64,000 nucleotides of DNA from a bacterium (GCA_018435605.1 JAHDNF010000002.1:248001-312000); one strand, 5' to 3'; shown: positions 18,840-29,891, counted from the first letter of the stretch. A program made the numbers and translations. Notes: generated from the letters alone by a model not told the origin.

Positions 18840-21389
18840 GTGAAAATACCGTACAAACCGCAGGAAATCGAATCCAAATGGCAAAAATACTGGGATGACA
18901 ATAAGTTATTCGAAGTTGACGAATATACGGATAGACCTAAGTTTTATCTGTTGTGCATGTTTCCGTACCCATCCGGCGTACTGCACATGGGGCATGTGAT
19001 CAATTATACGCTAGGCGACGCTATTGTGAGATACCACAAAATGCTAGGCGAGGAAGTATTGTCTCCAATAGGCTGGGATTCGTTCGGACTTCCTGCCGAA
19101 AACGCCGCTATCCGTCTTGGAATACCGCCTGAAGAAAATACCGTAAAAAACATAGACCGCATGCGAATACAGATGAAACGCGCGGGATGGGGATACGACT
19201 GGCGCAGAGAGCTGGCAACCAGTCATCCGGGTTATTACAAGTGGACACAATGGCTTTTTTTACAGTTTTTCAAGAGAGGTCTGGCAGTCAAGAAAAAGGC
19301 GCCTGTCAACTGGTGTCCGAACGATCAAACCGTACTGGCAAACGAGCAGGTACACGACGGATGTTGCGAACGATGCGGTACTGAAGTTATCCAAAAAGAC
19401 CTTTCGCAATGGTTTTTCACAATGAGCGCAATGTCACAGAGATTGCTTGACAACCACACAAAACTGACGCAGTGGCCTGAAAACGTCATAAAAATGCAAC
19501 AGGAATGGATAGGACGGTCGGAAGGCGCGAGAATCGATTTTACCATCACAGAGACCGGCGATAAAGTACCGGTATTTACGACTCGTCCGGATACGGTATT
19601 CGGAGTGACATTCATGTCTTTAGCTCCGGAACATCCTTTGGTTGAAAAACTTGTTTGCGGTACACCGCAAGAACGCGAAGTCATGGACGCCGTAAAGCGA
19701 ATGCGCCAGTTAGGCACATCTGTCAAAGAGCTTCTCGGGCTTGAGAAGGAAGGCGTTTTCACAGGATTTCACATAACCAATCCTGTCAACGGCGATGTGG
19801 TTCCTTTATGGGTAGCCAATTTCGCTCTGATGACTTATGGAACCGGCGCGGTAATGTCGGTTCCTGCCCATGATCAGCGCGACTTCGAATTCGCTAAAAA
19901 ATACGGCCTGCCGATCAAAGTGGTTATCAATCCCAAAGACAGCCGCCTAGACCCGCAAACAATGACCGAAGCATACGTTGCGGACGGAGTACAGGTTAAC
20001 TCCGGTCAATTCGACGGTATGCCCAACCGCGAGGCAATGTCCGCAATTATATCTTGGCTGGACAAAAACCGATTCGGCTCCCGCACAATTAATTACAGTT
20101 TGCGTGACTGGCTTTTATCGCGTCAACGATACTGGGGCGTGCCGATTCCTATAATATATTGCGAATCATGTGGTCTAGTGCCTGTACCGGACGATCAGCT
20201 ACCCGTAACGCTACCCAAAAACGTGGAATTCAAACCTACAGGAGAAAGCCCTCTCAAACAATGCTCCGATTTTATAAACACCAAATGCCCTAAATGCGGA
20301 AAACCGGCGCGCAGGGAATCGGATACCATGGATACATTCGTGGATTCGTCATGGTACATGTACCGGTACATCGACCCTCGCAATGAAAACGCAGTATTCG
20401 ACTCGGATCTTGTGAACAAATGGGCTCCGGTAGATTTTTATATAGGCGGTATCGAGCATGCGACTATGCATCTTATTTACTCGCGTTTTTTTGCCTGCGT
20501 GATGCATGATATGGGATTGATAAATTTTGAGGAACCGGCAAAACGTCTGTTCTGTCAAGGTATGGTCTGCAAAACCGCTCATTACTGCAACACCTGCAAG
20601 TGGCTACAAGAAGACGAGGTAAACGCAGGCGTATGTCTAAAATGCGGCGCAACTGTAGTTTCCGAAGTAGCAAAAATGAGTAAAACTAAATTAAACACTG
20701 TCAACCCCGACGAAATAATGAACAAGTACGGCGCAGACACCATGCGGTTATATATTTTATCGGATACACCGCCCGACCGCGAACGCATATGGAGTGAGGA
20801 AGGTGTGCATGGAGCTTCCCGTTTCCTGCACCGGTTGTGGGATATGGTGCACGATAAATTATCCGACCTTACTGCGAACTCGGCAAATTTAGGCGAAAGA
20901 TCTGACGACAAGAAATTGCTCAGGATAACACACCGCACCATTAAACAGGTAACCGGAGATATAGATCAGAACATACAGTTCAATACAGCGCTGGCACGTG
21001 TTTACGAGCTGGTAAACGCAATCAAATCATCGAACGATTGTTCACCTGCCGTAATGCGTGAAGCTATCGAAACGTTACTTAAAGTTTTATCGCCTATAAC
21101 TCCTCATATCTGTGAAGAGTTATGGAGCAAGTTAGGCAATACGCAATCTCTGCTGACAACCCGTTGGCCTGAATTGCGCGAAGAAGCATTGATTGAAGAC
21201 ACTATAACGGTTGTGGTACAGATAAACGGCAAGGTACGTACCAAACTGACTGTCGCGCCGGATATCACCGAAGACGATCTGCTCAACACAGCGAAATCGG
21301 ATGAGAAAGTCTCTACGATGATAGAAGGTAAACAGATACTCAAAGAAATTGTTATTCCTAAAAAGCTGGTCAATCTGGTAATAAGGTAA
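18840..21389 (+). CDS. leuS: Leucyl-tRNA synthetase
   Basis: A class I synthetase of 849 residues that charges tRNA-Leu. It starts at GTG, with AGGAGG 6 bases upstream. HMGH (49-52) is the HIGH motif and KMSKT (612-616) the KMSKS motif with Thr in the last position. The editing domain shows TTRPDTVFG. A zinc site is visible at C441/C444 and C483/C486. A second CxxC pair (C583, C586, C599, C602) lies in a short insertion just before KMSKT, where other bacterial enzymes have the longer leucine-specific domain. The C-terminal half carries the anticodon-binding helices and the tail domain (VVVQINGKVR). Confidence 0.96.
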   Translation: MKIPYKPQEIESKWQKYWDDNKLFEVDEYTDRPKFYLLCMFPYPSGVLHMGHVINYTLGDAIVRYHKMLGEEVLSPIGWDSFGLPAENAAIRLGIPPEENTVKNIDRMRIQMKRAGWGYDWRRELATSHPGYYKWTQWLFLQFFKRGLAVKKKAPVNWCPNDQTVLANEQVHDGCCERCGTEVIQKDLSQWFFTMSAMSQRLLDNHTKLTQWPENVIKMQQEWIGRSEGARIDFTITETGDKVPVFTTRPDTVFGVTFMSLAPEHPLVEKLVCGTPQEREVMDAVKRMRQLGTSVKELLGLEKEGVFTGFHITNPVNGDVVPLWVANFALMTYGTGAVMSVPAHDQRDFEFAKKYGLPIKVVINPKDSRLDPQTMTEAYVADGVQVNSGQFDGMPNREAMSAIISWLDKNRFGSRTINYSLRDWLLSRQRYWGVPIPIIYCESCGLVPVPDDQLPVTLPKNVEFKPTGESPLKQCSDFINTKCPKCGKPARRESDTMDTFVDSSWYMYRYIDPRNENAVFDSDLVNKWAPVDFYIGGIEHATMHLIYSRFFACVMHDMGLINFEEPAKRLFCQGMVCKTAHYCNTCKWLQEDEVNAGVCLKCGATVVSEVAKMSKTKLNTVNPDEIMNKYGADTMRLYILSDTPPDRERIWSEEGVHGASRFLHRLWDMVHDKLSDLTANSANLGERSDDKKLLRITHRTIKQVTGDIDQNIQFNTALARVYELVNAIKSSNDCSPAVMREAIETLLKVLSPITPHICEELWSKLGNTQSLLTTRWPELREEALIEDTITVVVQINGKVRTKLTVAPDITEDDLLNTAKSDEKVSTMIEGKQILKEIVIPKKLVNLVIR

Positions 21390-21406
21390 CCTCTGGAGGA
21401 ACGCTT

Positions 21407-21766
21407 ATTTTAACCGGACGGGAAAAACTGATCATTCTGGTTTTGATATTTTCTGCAACATTTGGCATGGCGGTCAGGGATTTTTTTACCCATACAGGAA
21501 CACATCCAAAAAATTTCGACCGGTCGCTGAAACGCACATATATTGCCAAAGATTTGGAAGCGGCTCAAATAGACATCAATACAGCATCAAAAGAGGATTT
21601 GGCATGCCTTCCGGGTATAGGTGAAAAAATTGCTGAAAAAATCATTGCTTTTAGGATGCATACCCGCTTTAATAATCCGGAAGAATTACTACTTATAAAC
21701 GGAATCGGCAAAAAGAAATTTCAACAATGCAAGGCGCTAATCACGACCGGAGCAGATATTCGATAA
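21407..21766 (+). CDS. ComEA-like helix-hairpin-helix protein with N-terminal membrane anchor
   Basis: The C-terminal part is a clear ComEA-type helix-hairpin-helix pair: IDINTASKEDLACLPGIGEK, then NPEELLLINGIGKKKFQQCK. It would bind DNA non-specifically outside the inner membrane. The start is unusual. The first standard start codon is a TTG at 21443 with no ribosome site, which would cut into a hydrophobic anchor. In-frame upstream sequence encodes LTGREKLIILVLIF, and a strong GGAGGA (21395-21400) points to an ATT codon at 21407, 6 bases away. I therefore take ATT as the likely start (119 residues), but if only ATG/GTG/TTG is allowed the gene begins at 21443. Confidence 0.75.
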   Translation: MLTGREKLIILVLIFSATFGMAVRDFFTHTGTHPKNFDRSLKRTYIAKDLEAAQIDINTASKEDLACLPGIGEKIAEKIIAFRMHTRFNNPEELLLINGIGKKKFQQCKALITTGADIR

Positions 21767-21776
21767 GGGGAAACCA

Positions 21777-22058
21777 ATGACAAAAAACACTTGGCTGGCA
21801 AAACTCAAACGGACTTTGACATCTTTATTGCCTATATCCCCTGCGAGGGCAGATTCGTGCAACCGTTGCGGAGAATGCTGTAAATTGCCTAACTATTGCC
21901 GGTTTCTGGGATACGACCACGAAGGGTTGTCATACTGCAAGATATATCCTATCCGCCCTTTAAACTGCAGAAAATATCCGAGAACCGCATCCGAACAGAT
22001 ATGTCCCACATGCGGTTTTTATTTTGTGGAAACCGAACACGAGGTACTAAAAGTATGA
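21777..22058 (+). CDS. YkgJ family cysteine cluster protein
   Basis: A 93-residue protein with the CxxCGxCC pattern (CNRCGECCKLPNYCRF), a second cluster CKIYPIRPLNCRKYP and a last pair CPTCGF. This is the zinc/iron-chelating UPF0153/YkgJ family, whose function is not well known. It lies 10 bases after the ComEA-like gene and overlaps the next gene by 4 bases (ATGA), so the three form an operon with leuS. Confidence 0.82.
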   Translation: MTKNTWLAKLKRTLTSLLPISPARADSCNRCGECCKLPNYCRFLGYDHEGLSYCKIYPIRPLNCRKYPRTASEQICPTCGFYFVETEHEVLKV

Positions 22059-22531
22059 TCTGCCCGAAATGCAAAAATAATCAGATCGGCGGGTCGTTCT
22101 GTACAAAATGCGGTACAAAACTCAAAGAGCCCGATTCCTCACAAAACAGACCTTCCGTCGTTGAACCGCAAAAACAGGCCGACGCGGCAGTAAGATCGCC
22201 GGCTGGTATCAGCAGGGGCGGACGGGAAATTCCGCCGCCGTCTGAAATGGTACAACGCAAAATGCGCGAAAAATATAAATATAAACGTAAAGGCCTTGCT
22301 CTGATAGGATTCTGGCTATACAACATTATTGCCAGACCGTTGGAATCCGTGCTGTTTTGTGTAGTTTTTCATGTGGGCGCATGGCTTTTGATTGAGATAG
22401 CAAACTTCTTCGGCGGGATGGTAGCCCCTGAAAATCAGATCATTTTCAATCTGTATCCGCCGTATAAATGGGAGTATCCGATACTTGGCATCATAGTGAT
22501 AATGACGTTCCGTAAACGCTGGGGTACGTAA
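22055..22531 (+). CDS. Zinc-ribbon membrane protein of unknown function
   Basis: 158 residues from the ATG at 22055, which overlaps the YkgJ stop. A frame extending upstream to 21896 overlaps YkgJ wholly and is rejected. It begins with a rubredoxin-like ribbon, CPKCKNNQIGGSFCTKCG (residues 3-20), then a Pro/Ser/Gln-rich linker (about 25-65), a basic stretch (KMREKYKYKRKG) and two hydrophobic segments (about 91-117 and 141-151) likely to be membrane helices. This zinc_ribbon_2 plus membrane-helix layout is common but has no fixed function. Confidence 0.7.
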   Translation: MICPKCKNNQIGGSFCTKCGTKLKEPDSSQNRPSVVEPQKQADAAVRSPAGISRGGREIPPPSEMVQRKMREKYKYKRKGLALIGFWLYNIIARPLESVLFCVVFHVGAWLLIEIANFFGGMVAPENQIIFNLYPPYKWEYPILGIIVIMTFRKRWGT

Positions 22532-22537
22532 GATAGC

Positions 22538-23230
22538 TTACAGCCTGATCATTTTATATCTAAAGCGTCTCACCAGCATTATGATATACAGCCCTACGAA
22601 AAAACCTCCAATATGCGTCCACCATGCCACGCCGCCGGCATAAGCGCCTGCTCCCAATGAAACAGTACCGTAAAAGAATTGAATTAGAAACCAGATTCCC
22701 AAAAATACATAGGCAGGCACTTCAACGATCTGCACAAAAAAGAAAATAGGCACCAGTACAAGTATTTGCGCATGAGGAAACAGCAGTAGATACGCGCCCA
22801 TGACTCCGGCAATGGCTCCGCTGGCTCCGATGGTCGGAATGGGTGAATACCAGTTGGTAGCAAGATGAAACCCTCCGGCAAGCATACCGCACAATATATA
22901 AAATACGGCAAAACCGCGATGACCGAGATAATCCTCAACATTATCGCCGAAAATAAACAGGGTCCACATATTGCCTATAATGTGCAACCATCCGGCATGT
23001 AAAAACATATAACTAAAAAACGGTATAATTTGTTCAATCAAGGTAAACTGACTTGCAAGCCCGCTTCGAGAATAACGGATAGGGAAAATACCGAAATTCT
23101 CGAATAGACCGACCCTATATTTCGTAGTTAACACATTGAAAAACAAAAAACAGACAATATTGACCGCCATTATGATATAAGTCACATACGGCACTTTGCC
23201 TGAAACATTTTTGTCTCGAAGCGGTAACAC
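22538..23230 (-). CDS. Rhomboid family intramembrane serine protease
   Basis: A 230-residue membrane protein with six or more helices. The catalytic Ser is S137 in GASGAIAG and the catalytic His H206 in WWTHIGGF; the conserved HAGWLHIIGNMW segment (about 78-89) is also present. It should cleave membrane-spanning substrates within the bilayer. It starts at GTG (23230), with AAGGAG about 8 bases upstream. It converges with the zinc-ribbon gene (6-base gap). It lies 58 bases downstream of lptG on the same strand. Confidence 0.92.
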   Translation of the reverse strand: MLPLRDKNVSGKVPYVTYIIMAVNIVCFLFFNVLTTKYRVGLFENFGIFPIRYSRSGLASQFTLIEQIIPFFSYMFLHAGWLHIIGNMWTLFIFGDNVEDYLGHRGFAVFYILCGMLAGGFHLATNWYSPIPTIGASGAIAGVMGAYLLLFPHAQILVLVPIFFFVQIVEVPAYVFLGIWFLIQFFYGTVSLGAGAYAGGVAWWTHIGGFFVGLYIIMLVRRFRYKMIRL

Positions 23231-23288
23231 GTTGCAGTCTCCTTATGCGAGCCGTAGAACCGGCAAAAATACAACCAAAAAAAATATC

Positions 23289-24398
23289 CTAGTACGCCGC
23301 TTTTTTTATAAGCACTCCTCCGAATATGAGAAAAATAAGGTTGGGTATCCACACCGATACAAATGGCGGCAACAACCCGTTTTTTCCCATACCGACAGTC
23401 ATGAGAGAAATGCCATAATAGGCGAGAAAAATAACGATGCTTATGCCGATCCCTTTGATAAACCCACCCCGCTGAGTGGTTATGGCAAACGGAATCGCAA
23501 CCAGCACTGCAATGATGCAGACAAACGGAAACGCGATTTTATGATGCAGGTCGACCAGAATTGCGCGGTAGAGCCTTGAATTTTTGTTCTGTATCATTAA
23601 ATATCGTAGCAATGATCTAAAATTCATAGTCGAAATATTTTTACGGGTATTTTCTATATCTTCCGGTGTTATACTATAAGGCATCAGCATTTTGGTAAAC
23701 GGTTTTGGAGCTTGCTCATCTTCGTCTTCGCTGACCTGTGGTAGGCCGTCTTCGTTATATAAATAAACACTGCCGTCCTCAAACAACCACTGGTTGTTGA
23801 ACCACCGTGCGTTTTTTGCAACTATTTTTTTTACGATCTGTCCGGTATCGGCAAATTCCCGTACAACAACGCCGATCATTTCATTGGTTTTTACGTTGAA
23901 CGACTCCATAAACCAATCGTGATTCACTGATGGGTTGCGAAACGGTATGTTTTTCCAGATGATCGCTAACTCAGAGTCATACCCGTCAAAAATTTCTTGC
24001 CGCAGTTGTTCTTCTTCGTAGGCATACTTGCATACAATCTGATCGTTGATAATGAAAACCAAAACGGCAAGTACCGCCCCGATAATCAGGAACGGAACTA
24101 TAATCCGGTCGATGTGAATACCGGACGCCCTCATAGCCACAATTTCATGGTGTCTGTTCATATTGCCTAAATCATAAAGAAGGGATAGCAATATCGCCAG
24201 CGGGGTGCTATTTACCAGAATCAACGGTATACGTATCATATAAAATGCAACCAATTTATCGACTGTAACCTTGTTTTTTATAAACTCATCTAGGTTGATG
24301 GACAAATCATAGGTAATATAAAGCACAACAAAAGAAAAAATGCAGTATGTAAACGGGGTTAAAAAGCGAGTTACCAGATATCTGTCTATAATTTTCAT
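23289..24398 (-). CDS. lptG: LptF/LptG family permease (second copy, probably LptG)
   Basis: About 369 residues, a YjgP/YjgQ family permease: one N-terminal membrane helix group, a periplasmic beta-jellyroll (about 130-240) and three C-terminal helices. With LptB it forms the ABC transporter that extracts lipopolysaccharide from the inner membrane. I chose the ATG at 24398, which gives MKIIDRYL as in its neighbour and has GAGG upstream; an ATG four codons earlier is possible. It follows the paralogous gene at 24415 by fewer than 20 bases. F and G are assigned by order only, since the paralogues are hard to tell apart. Confidence 0.85.
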   Translation of the reverse strand: MKIIDRYLVTRFLTPFTYCIFSFVVLYITYDLSINLDEFIKNKVTVDKLVAFYMIRIPLILVNSTPLAILLSLLYDLGNMNRHHEIVAMRASGIHIDRIIVPFLIIGAVLAVLVFIINDQIVCKYAYEEEQLRQEIFDGYDSELAIIWKNIPFRNPSVNHDWFMESFNVKTNEMIGVVVREFADTGQIVKKIVAKNARWFNNQWLFEDGSVYLYNEDGLPQVSEDEDEQAPKPFTKMLMPYSITPEDIENTRKNISTMNFRSLLRYLMIQNKNSRLYRAILVDLHHKIAFPFVCIIAVLVAIPFAITTQRGGFIKGIGISIVIFLAYYGISLMTVGMGKNGLLPPFVSVWIPNLIFLIFGGVLIKKAAY

Positions 24399-24414
24399 AG
24401 AAAACCTCATCGGC

Positions 24415-25557
24415 TCATCGGCCTGCTATTTTTCGCAATAAAAAGATTCCAAGTATTCCGAGGCAAACATTTGGAATCCAAACAATTATATAAGGAAAAA
24501 AATCAGGGTATTCCTTGAGAGCTTTACCGAATAGAGTAAACCCATAGTGAACGGCAAACAGCGCAAGCCCGACGGGAATTCCGACCGTCTTTTCACTGCG
24601 ATGTGTCCTGATTCCGAGCGACACTCCGATAAACAAAAAAGCTAAGCATGAAAAAGCCAGAGACAGACGGGTATTTATTTCCGTAAGAATTTCTGAAATC
24701 TGTTCACGTATTTTCACTTTTTGCATAGGCCCAGCATTTTCGAGTGTCCTATCCATTTGGCGTTTCTGACGAAGCAATTCCCTTATTTTGTAATCTTTCA
24801 TGCGTTTGGCCTGACGTTTTTCGCTACCGGCATAATCGGCATCAAGATTCAGTTCGACAGGAACCATACCCATACGCGCATGGATAAAATCCGGCGAACC
24901 GTCGTTATCTTTTTCGGATTGTTGTTCCAGCAATACGTCATATAATTTCAGAATAAGCAGTTTTCTTTCGGTATCAACCTCAAAAGAGCCGTATTCCGCC
25001 TTGATGAATCTCGGTAATTTTCCGGGTATTTCCTGTTGAATGGATATATTTTTGAACTTCACGCCGTCGATTTCGTCTATATAAATTAAATATCCGTCGA
25101 AATGGTCTATAAAAACTCCCGGTTCGATAAGAGCTGTAGGAGATTTTGTGCCGAGTTCGCGTCTGAGCTGACGCAGTTTGTACTGGCAAACAGGCAAAAC
25201 GATATCGTTTATAATTACGCATACAATAGTAAGCAATAACGCCATAGCGATAGGAGCTATTATAACTCGATATATGGATACGCCGCTAGCCTTTAGAGCG
25301 GTAATTTCATTTTCAGCGGAAAGTTGTCCGAAAACCAGCAATACCGCGGTAAGAAATGCCATAGGTATTGCATATGACAATAAGTACGGTACAGAAAAAA
25401 TAAAGAATTCGGCGATGAACATCAGGTCGATTTTTCCGATGAACATCTGAATAACTTTAAATAAAGTTCCTGTAAACAAAACGAACGTGAAGATCGTAAG
25501 GGTAAACAGAAACGACATAACATGATTTTTAAGTATGTACCGATCAATTATTTTCAT
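24415..25557 (-). CDS. lptF: LptF/LptG family permease (first copy, probably LptF)
   Basis: About 380 residues, the paralogue of the next gene, starting MKIIDRYILKNHV. It has an N-terminal pair of membrane helices, the helix-loop NEITALKASGVSIYRV typical of the family, a periplasmic jellyroll and three C-terminal helices. A charged stretch (KRMKDYKIRELLRQKRQMD, about 245-263) precedes the last helices. I prefer the ATG at 25557 over one two codons upstream because GAGAG is then well spaced. LptA, LptB and LptC lie 21 kb away on the same strand. Confidence 0.85.
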   Translation of the reverse strand: MKIIDRYILKNHVMSFLFTLTIFTFVLFTGTLFKVIQMFIGKIDLMFIAEFFIFSVPYLLSYAIPMAFLTAVLLVFGQLSAENEITALKASGVSIYRVIIAPIAMALLLTIVCVIINDIVLPVCQYKLRQLRRELGTKSPTALIEPGVFIDHFDGYLIYIDEIDGVKFKNISIQQEIPGKLPRFIKAEYGSFEVDTERKLLILKLYDVLLEQQSEKDNDGSPDFIHARMGMVPVELNLDADYAGSEKRQAKRMKDYKIRELLRQKRQMDRTLENAGPMQKVKIREQISEILTEINTRLSLAFSCLAFLFIGVSLGIRTHRSEKTVGIPVGLALFAVHYGFTLFGKALKEYPDFFPYIIVWIPNVCLGILGIFLLRKIAGR

Positions 25558-25708
25558 ATACATCTCTCATTTTGCAGGCTTTTTTTAAGCGTATCGTTTA
25601 TGGTATAGGAATTTCTTGCGGATTGCAACGTATAGTCGCAGTCAGTCGAAATTTTTTATTAAGAGAAACTCTAAAAAATAAAAAACATAAGCATGGCAAT
25701 CAGGTTTG

Positions 25709-25738
25709 TTTGACAATCGGAATGTGGATATAGTAATA
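25709..25738 (+). promoter_or_regulatory. Possible promoter for the DUF4340-cyclophilin gene
   Basis: TTGACA (25709-25714) and TAATAT (25733-25738) with an 18-base spacer. Two further TATAAT boxes (near 25755 and 25763) lack a clear -35. Confidence 0.4.
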
Positions 25739-25792
25739 TATGTGCCCAAAAATGTATAATGCTATAATCTATTTGCAAAGGAGGTAGTACTG

Positions 25793-27469
25793 ATGAAAAA
25801 ATTTTCGACACCTATGCTTCTGGCCATCCTTGTAATTGTCGCGGGGGTCATCTACTTTCTCCATTCAGGGAAAGATGAGCAACAGACTGAATCCACCACG
25901 AAAAACCCTTTTTTGTTTCCACAGTATGTTCCGACTAAAGTTGCGCGAATAACACTGGATAAAGGCGATCAGCATGTTGAACTGCAATCTTCCGACGGAA
26001 AATGGGTGGTAGTAAGCGACAACAACAATCCGGCAGACATGGAGGGTGTCAACCTGATTCTCAACAAAATCGGCGAGCTACGCATACGCGACGTCATCTC
26101 TCAAAATCCTAAAAAACAAAGTTCTTTTGAAGTTGACCCTCAAAACGCCCTTAAGACAGCATATTACGACATAGAAGGCAACGAGTTGGTAAGTATGTAC
26201 ATCGGCAAAAACGGCCCTTACTACAACAGCACATTTGTCCGCAAAGATCAGTCAAACGACGTGGTGTTAATCAATGAAAATCTGCGTGCGCTGTTCACAC
26301 CATGGAACGGAAAATGGGTTGACCGGACTATATTCGATTTCGATCCGGAGACCATCATCCGTTTTTCCATAGAAAAACCGGAAACAACTTTTGTATTTGA
26401 AAAAGACGATGCCGGTACATGGCACGGTGCAAAACCGTTTAATTTCGAACCTAACCTTGAAGAACTAAACCGTATGACCCGCGCGCTGTCAAATCTGAAA
26501 ACAAACGATTTTATAAAACCGCATGAAATGGAAAACGATGCTTTCGAGATACCTGCGGTCGTTGTAAGGGCGGTACTGCAAAACGGTGAGGAACGCACCT
26601 TGACAATCGGCAAAAAGAACGAAGAAAAAAAACAGTATTATGCTAAAAACAATACTTCCGACCGTTTTTATCTGCTGGCGGAATACCGCATAAATATGTT
26701 CGACAAAACCATAGATAAACTGAAGGCTCCTGAAGGAACTGAAGTCGAAAAAGCCATACAAAGCGTACAACAGGAAAAAGCACAGACAAAACTTATGATC
26801 GAAGAAATCGATAAAGCAGTTAACCAACTGACCGATAGCGACGACTCGATTGAAGCAAAACCCGCTTCCAGTGAAGCAAATATGATTTTATCCGAACAGG
26901 AAACCCCTAATGAAAACAACGGCTCATCAATCGAGCGTCCGGATGAGTCGCAGGAGGAACAAACCGCCATGGCATCGCAGGAATCCGCTAAAATTATTGA
27001 AGACAACGCACTGCCGCAGGTGCTTATACAAACGTCCAAAGGCGATATCCGACTCGAGTTGTACGAAGACGACGCGCCTAATACCGTGGCCAATTTCATC
27101 AATCTTATAGAAAAAGGATACTACGACGGGCTGAAATTTCACAGGGTAATCAGCGATTTTATGATTCAGACCGGCGACCCGACAGGCACAGGCACAGGCG
27201 GGCCGGGATACACATTCAAAGATGAAGTCAATAACCGCAAACATACAACCGGCACTCTTTCAATGGCCAACAGAGGTCCTAACACAAACGGCAGTCAGTT
27301 TTTTATCACTCACAAACCCACCCCATGGCTTGACGGAAAACATACTGTCTTCGGACAGGTACTTGAAGGACAGGATGTGGTTGACAAAATCGCGCAGGAC
27401 GATAAAATGACATCTGTGAGGGTATTGCAAAAAAGAGCGCATCAATATACACCGGAAGTAATTAAATAG
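25793..27469 (+). CDS. DUF4340 domain - cyclophilin-type peptidyl-prolyl isomerase fusion
   Basis: 558 residues in three parts. Residues 6-24 are a membrane anchor or uncleaved signal. About 35-300 is a DUF4340-like region of repeated beta units ([31 protein letters not shown]), a family often coded beside gliding/ABC-2 transporter genes. After a Glu/Ser/Gln-rich linker (about 310-405), a complete cyclophilin starts at residue 407: [50 protein letters not shown], including the catalytic Arg in FHRV and the Trp in PWLDGKH. It is probably an exported proline isomerase tethered to the inner membrane. AAAGGAGG precedes the ATG. I do not know this fusion as a described family. Confidence 0.82.
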   Translation: MKKFSTPMLLAILVIVAGVIYFLHSGKDEQQTESTTKNPFLFPQYVPTKVARITLDKGDQHVELQSSDGKWVVVSDNNNPADMEGVNLILNKIGELRIRDVISQNPKKQSSFEVDPQNALKTAYYDIEGNELVSMYIGKNGPYYNSTFVRKDQSNDVVLINENLRALFTPWNGKWVDRTIFDFDPETIIRFSIEKPETTFVFEKDDAGTWHGAKPFNFEPNLEELNRMTRALSNLKTNDFIKPHEMENDAFEIPAVVVRAVLQNGEERTLTIGKKNEEKKQYYAKNNTSDRFYLLAEYRINMFDKTIDKLKAPEGTEVEKAIQSVQQEKAQTKLMIEEIDKAVNQLTDSDDSIEAKPASSEANMILSEQETPNENNGSSIERPDESQEEQTAMASQESAKIIEDNALPQVLIQTSKGDIRLELYEDDAPNTVANFINLIEKGYYDGLKFHRVISDFMIQTGDPTGTGTGGPGYTFKDEVNNRKHTTGTLSMANRGPNTNGSQFFITHKPTPWLDGKHTVFGQVLEGQDVVDKIAQDDKMTSVRVLQKRAHQYTPEVIK

Positions 27470-27512
27470 AAGCTATTTACAAACTATAAGGCGTTATCGG
27501 AGCAAGTTTTGG

Positions 27513-27541
27513 TTGACTGTAGGGGGTTCTTCGGTTACAAT
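27513..27541 (+). promoter_or_regulatory. Sigma-70-like promoter of the gap-pgk-tpiA-secG operon
   Basis: TTGACT (27513-27518), 17-base spacer, TACAAT (27536-27541). It is about 80 bases before gap. Confidence 0.6.
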
Positions 27542-27616
27542 GCTTCACAATTTGCACGCAATAACGTGACGTTTACTGAAAACAACACACCGAAATGAAC
27601 AAATAGAAAGGAGTAG

Positions 27617-28618
<1,002 letters not shown>

Positions 28619-28676
28619 TTGCTTTAAACAAATTACACCGGTTGAATAACCAACACCATCATTACAGGAGTTGAAT

Positions 28677-29864
28677 ATGGCCAAGCTATTTATAGAAGAC
28701 CTTGCCATGAAAGGCAAACGAGTCTTGATACGAGTCGATTTCAACGTACCGTTTGATGCCGCTCAGAACGTCACAGACGATACTCGAATTCAGGCGGCTT
28801 TGCCCACCATCAGATACGCCGTCAAGCAGGGTGCGAAAGTTATCCTAATGTCGCATCTGGGCAGACCGAAAGGCAAACCAGTTCCTGAAATGAGCAACAA
28901 ACCCGCCGGAGACCGGTTGGCAAAGCTAATCGGCAAACCGGTTGTCACGCTTAATGATTGTATAGGCAAGTCTGTCGAAGACGCTGTATCAAAAATGAGC
29001 GAAGGCGATATAATTCTGCTAGAGAATCTCAGGTTTTACAGCGAGGAAGAAAAAAATGACCCTGAATTCGCCAAAAAACTTGCTTCCTTGGGAGACATCT
29101 ATATCAATGATGCGTTCGGAACAGCTCATCGTGCTCATGCGTCAACCGAGGGAGTCACTAGATTTTTCAAGCAGTCTGCGTGCGGCTACTTGTTGAAAAA
29201 AGAGATCGATTATCTATCTAAAGCGCTGGAATCCCCTGAACGTCCGTTTGTCGCCATCATTGGCGGGGCAAAAATATCAGGCAAGATCGACGTCATAACC
29301 AATTTTCTCGATAAAGTAGATTCACTACTGATCGGCGGAGGTATGGCGTATACTTTTTTCAAAGCTATGGGATACGAAATCGGCAAATCGATACTCGAAC
29401 CGGACAAAATCGATCTGGCAAAAGAGATTCTAAACAAAGCAAAGCAAAAAGGCGTTGATTTGGTTTTACCGAAAGACGTATTGGTTGCTGACGATATATC
29501 TCCGGACGCAAAGCCGGTTGCTACAGCGTGTGACAAAATACCTGCGGATAAATCCGGTGCGGATATCGGTCCTGAAACCATAAAAATCTTCAAAGATAAA
29601 ATCGCATCCGCGAAAATGGTAGTATGGAACGGTCCTGTGGGTGTTTTTGAAATGAAACCATTTGCAAACGGTACGAATGAAATCGCAAAATCCCTCGCCG
29701 CGTCATCTGCTATAAGCATAGTGGGCGGCGGAGATTCCGTTGCGGCTATCAACTCTTTCGATCTGGCGGATAAAATAACCCATATTTCAACGGGCGGCGG
29801 CGCGTCTCTTGAGTTCCTTGAAGGGAAAATTCTTCCGGGAATCGCGGCGCTAACCGAGAAATAA
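28677..29864 (+). CDS. pgk: Phosphoglycerate kinase
   Basis: 395 residues. RVDFNVP near residue 20, SHLGRPKG (about 59-66), LLENLRFY and the nucleotide-binding GGGDSVAA (about 345-352) are standard. It transfers phosphate from 1,3-bisphosphoglycerate to ADP. I use the ATG at 28677, which AGGAG precedes by 6 bases, not the TTG two codons upstream. It lies 58 bases after gap. Confidence 0.97.
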   Translation: MAKLFIEDLAMKGKRVLIRVDFNVPFDAAQNVTDDTRIQAALPTIRYAVKQGAKVILMSHLGRPKGKPVPEMSNKPAGDRLAKLIGKPVVTLNDCIGKSVEDAVSKMSEGDIILLENLRFYSEEEKNDPEFAKKLASLGDIYINDAFGTAHRAHASTEGVTRFFKQSACGYLLKKEIDYLSKALESPERPFVAIIGGAKISGKIDVITNFLDKVDSLLIGGGMAYTFFKAMGYEIGKSILEPDKIDLAKEILNKAKQKGVDLVLPKDVLVADDISPDAKPVATACDKIPADKSGADIGPETIKIFKDKIASAKMVVWNGPVGVFEMKPFANGTNEIAKSLAASSAISIVGGGDSVAAINSFDLADKITHISTGGGASLEFLEGKILPGIAALTEK

Positions 29865-29891
29865 CGACTAATTATTTGTGAGGAGATAAGC

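Noticed and set aside
21896-22054. Upstream extension of the zinc-ribbon protein
   Set aside because: It fully overlaps the YkgJ gene in another frame; the ATG at 22055 begins directly at the CPKC ribbon.
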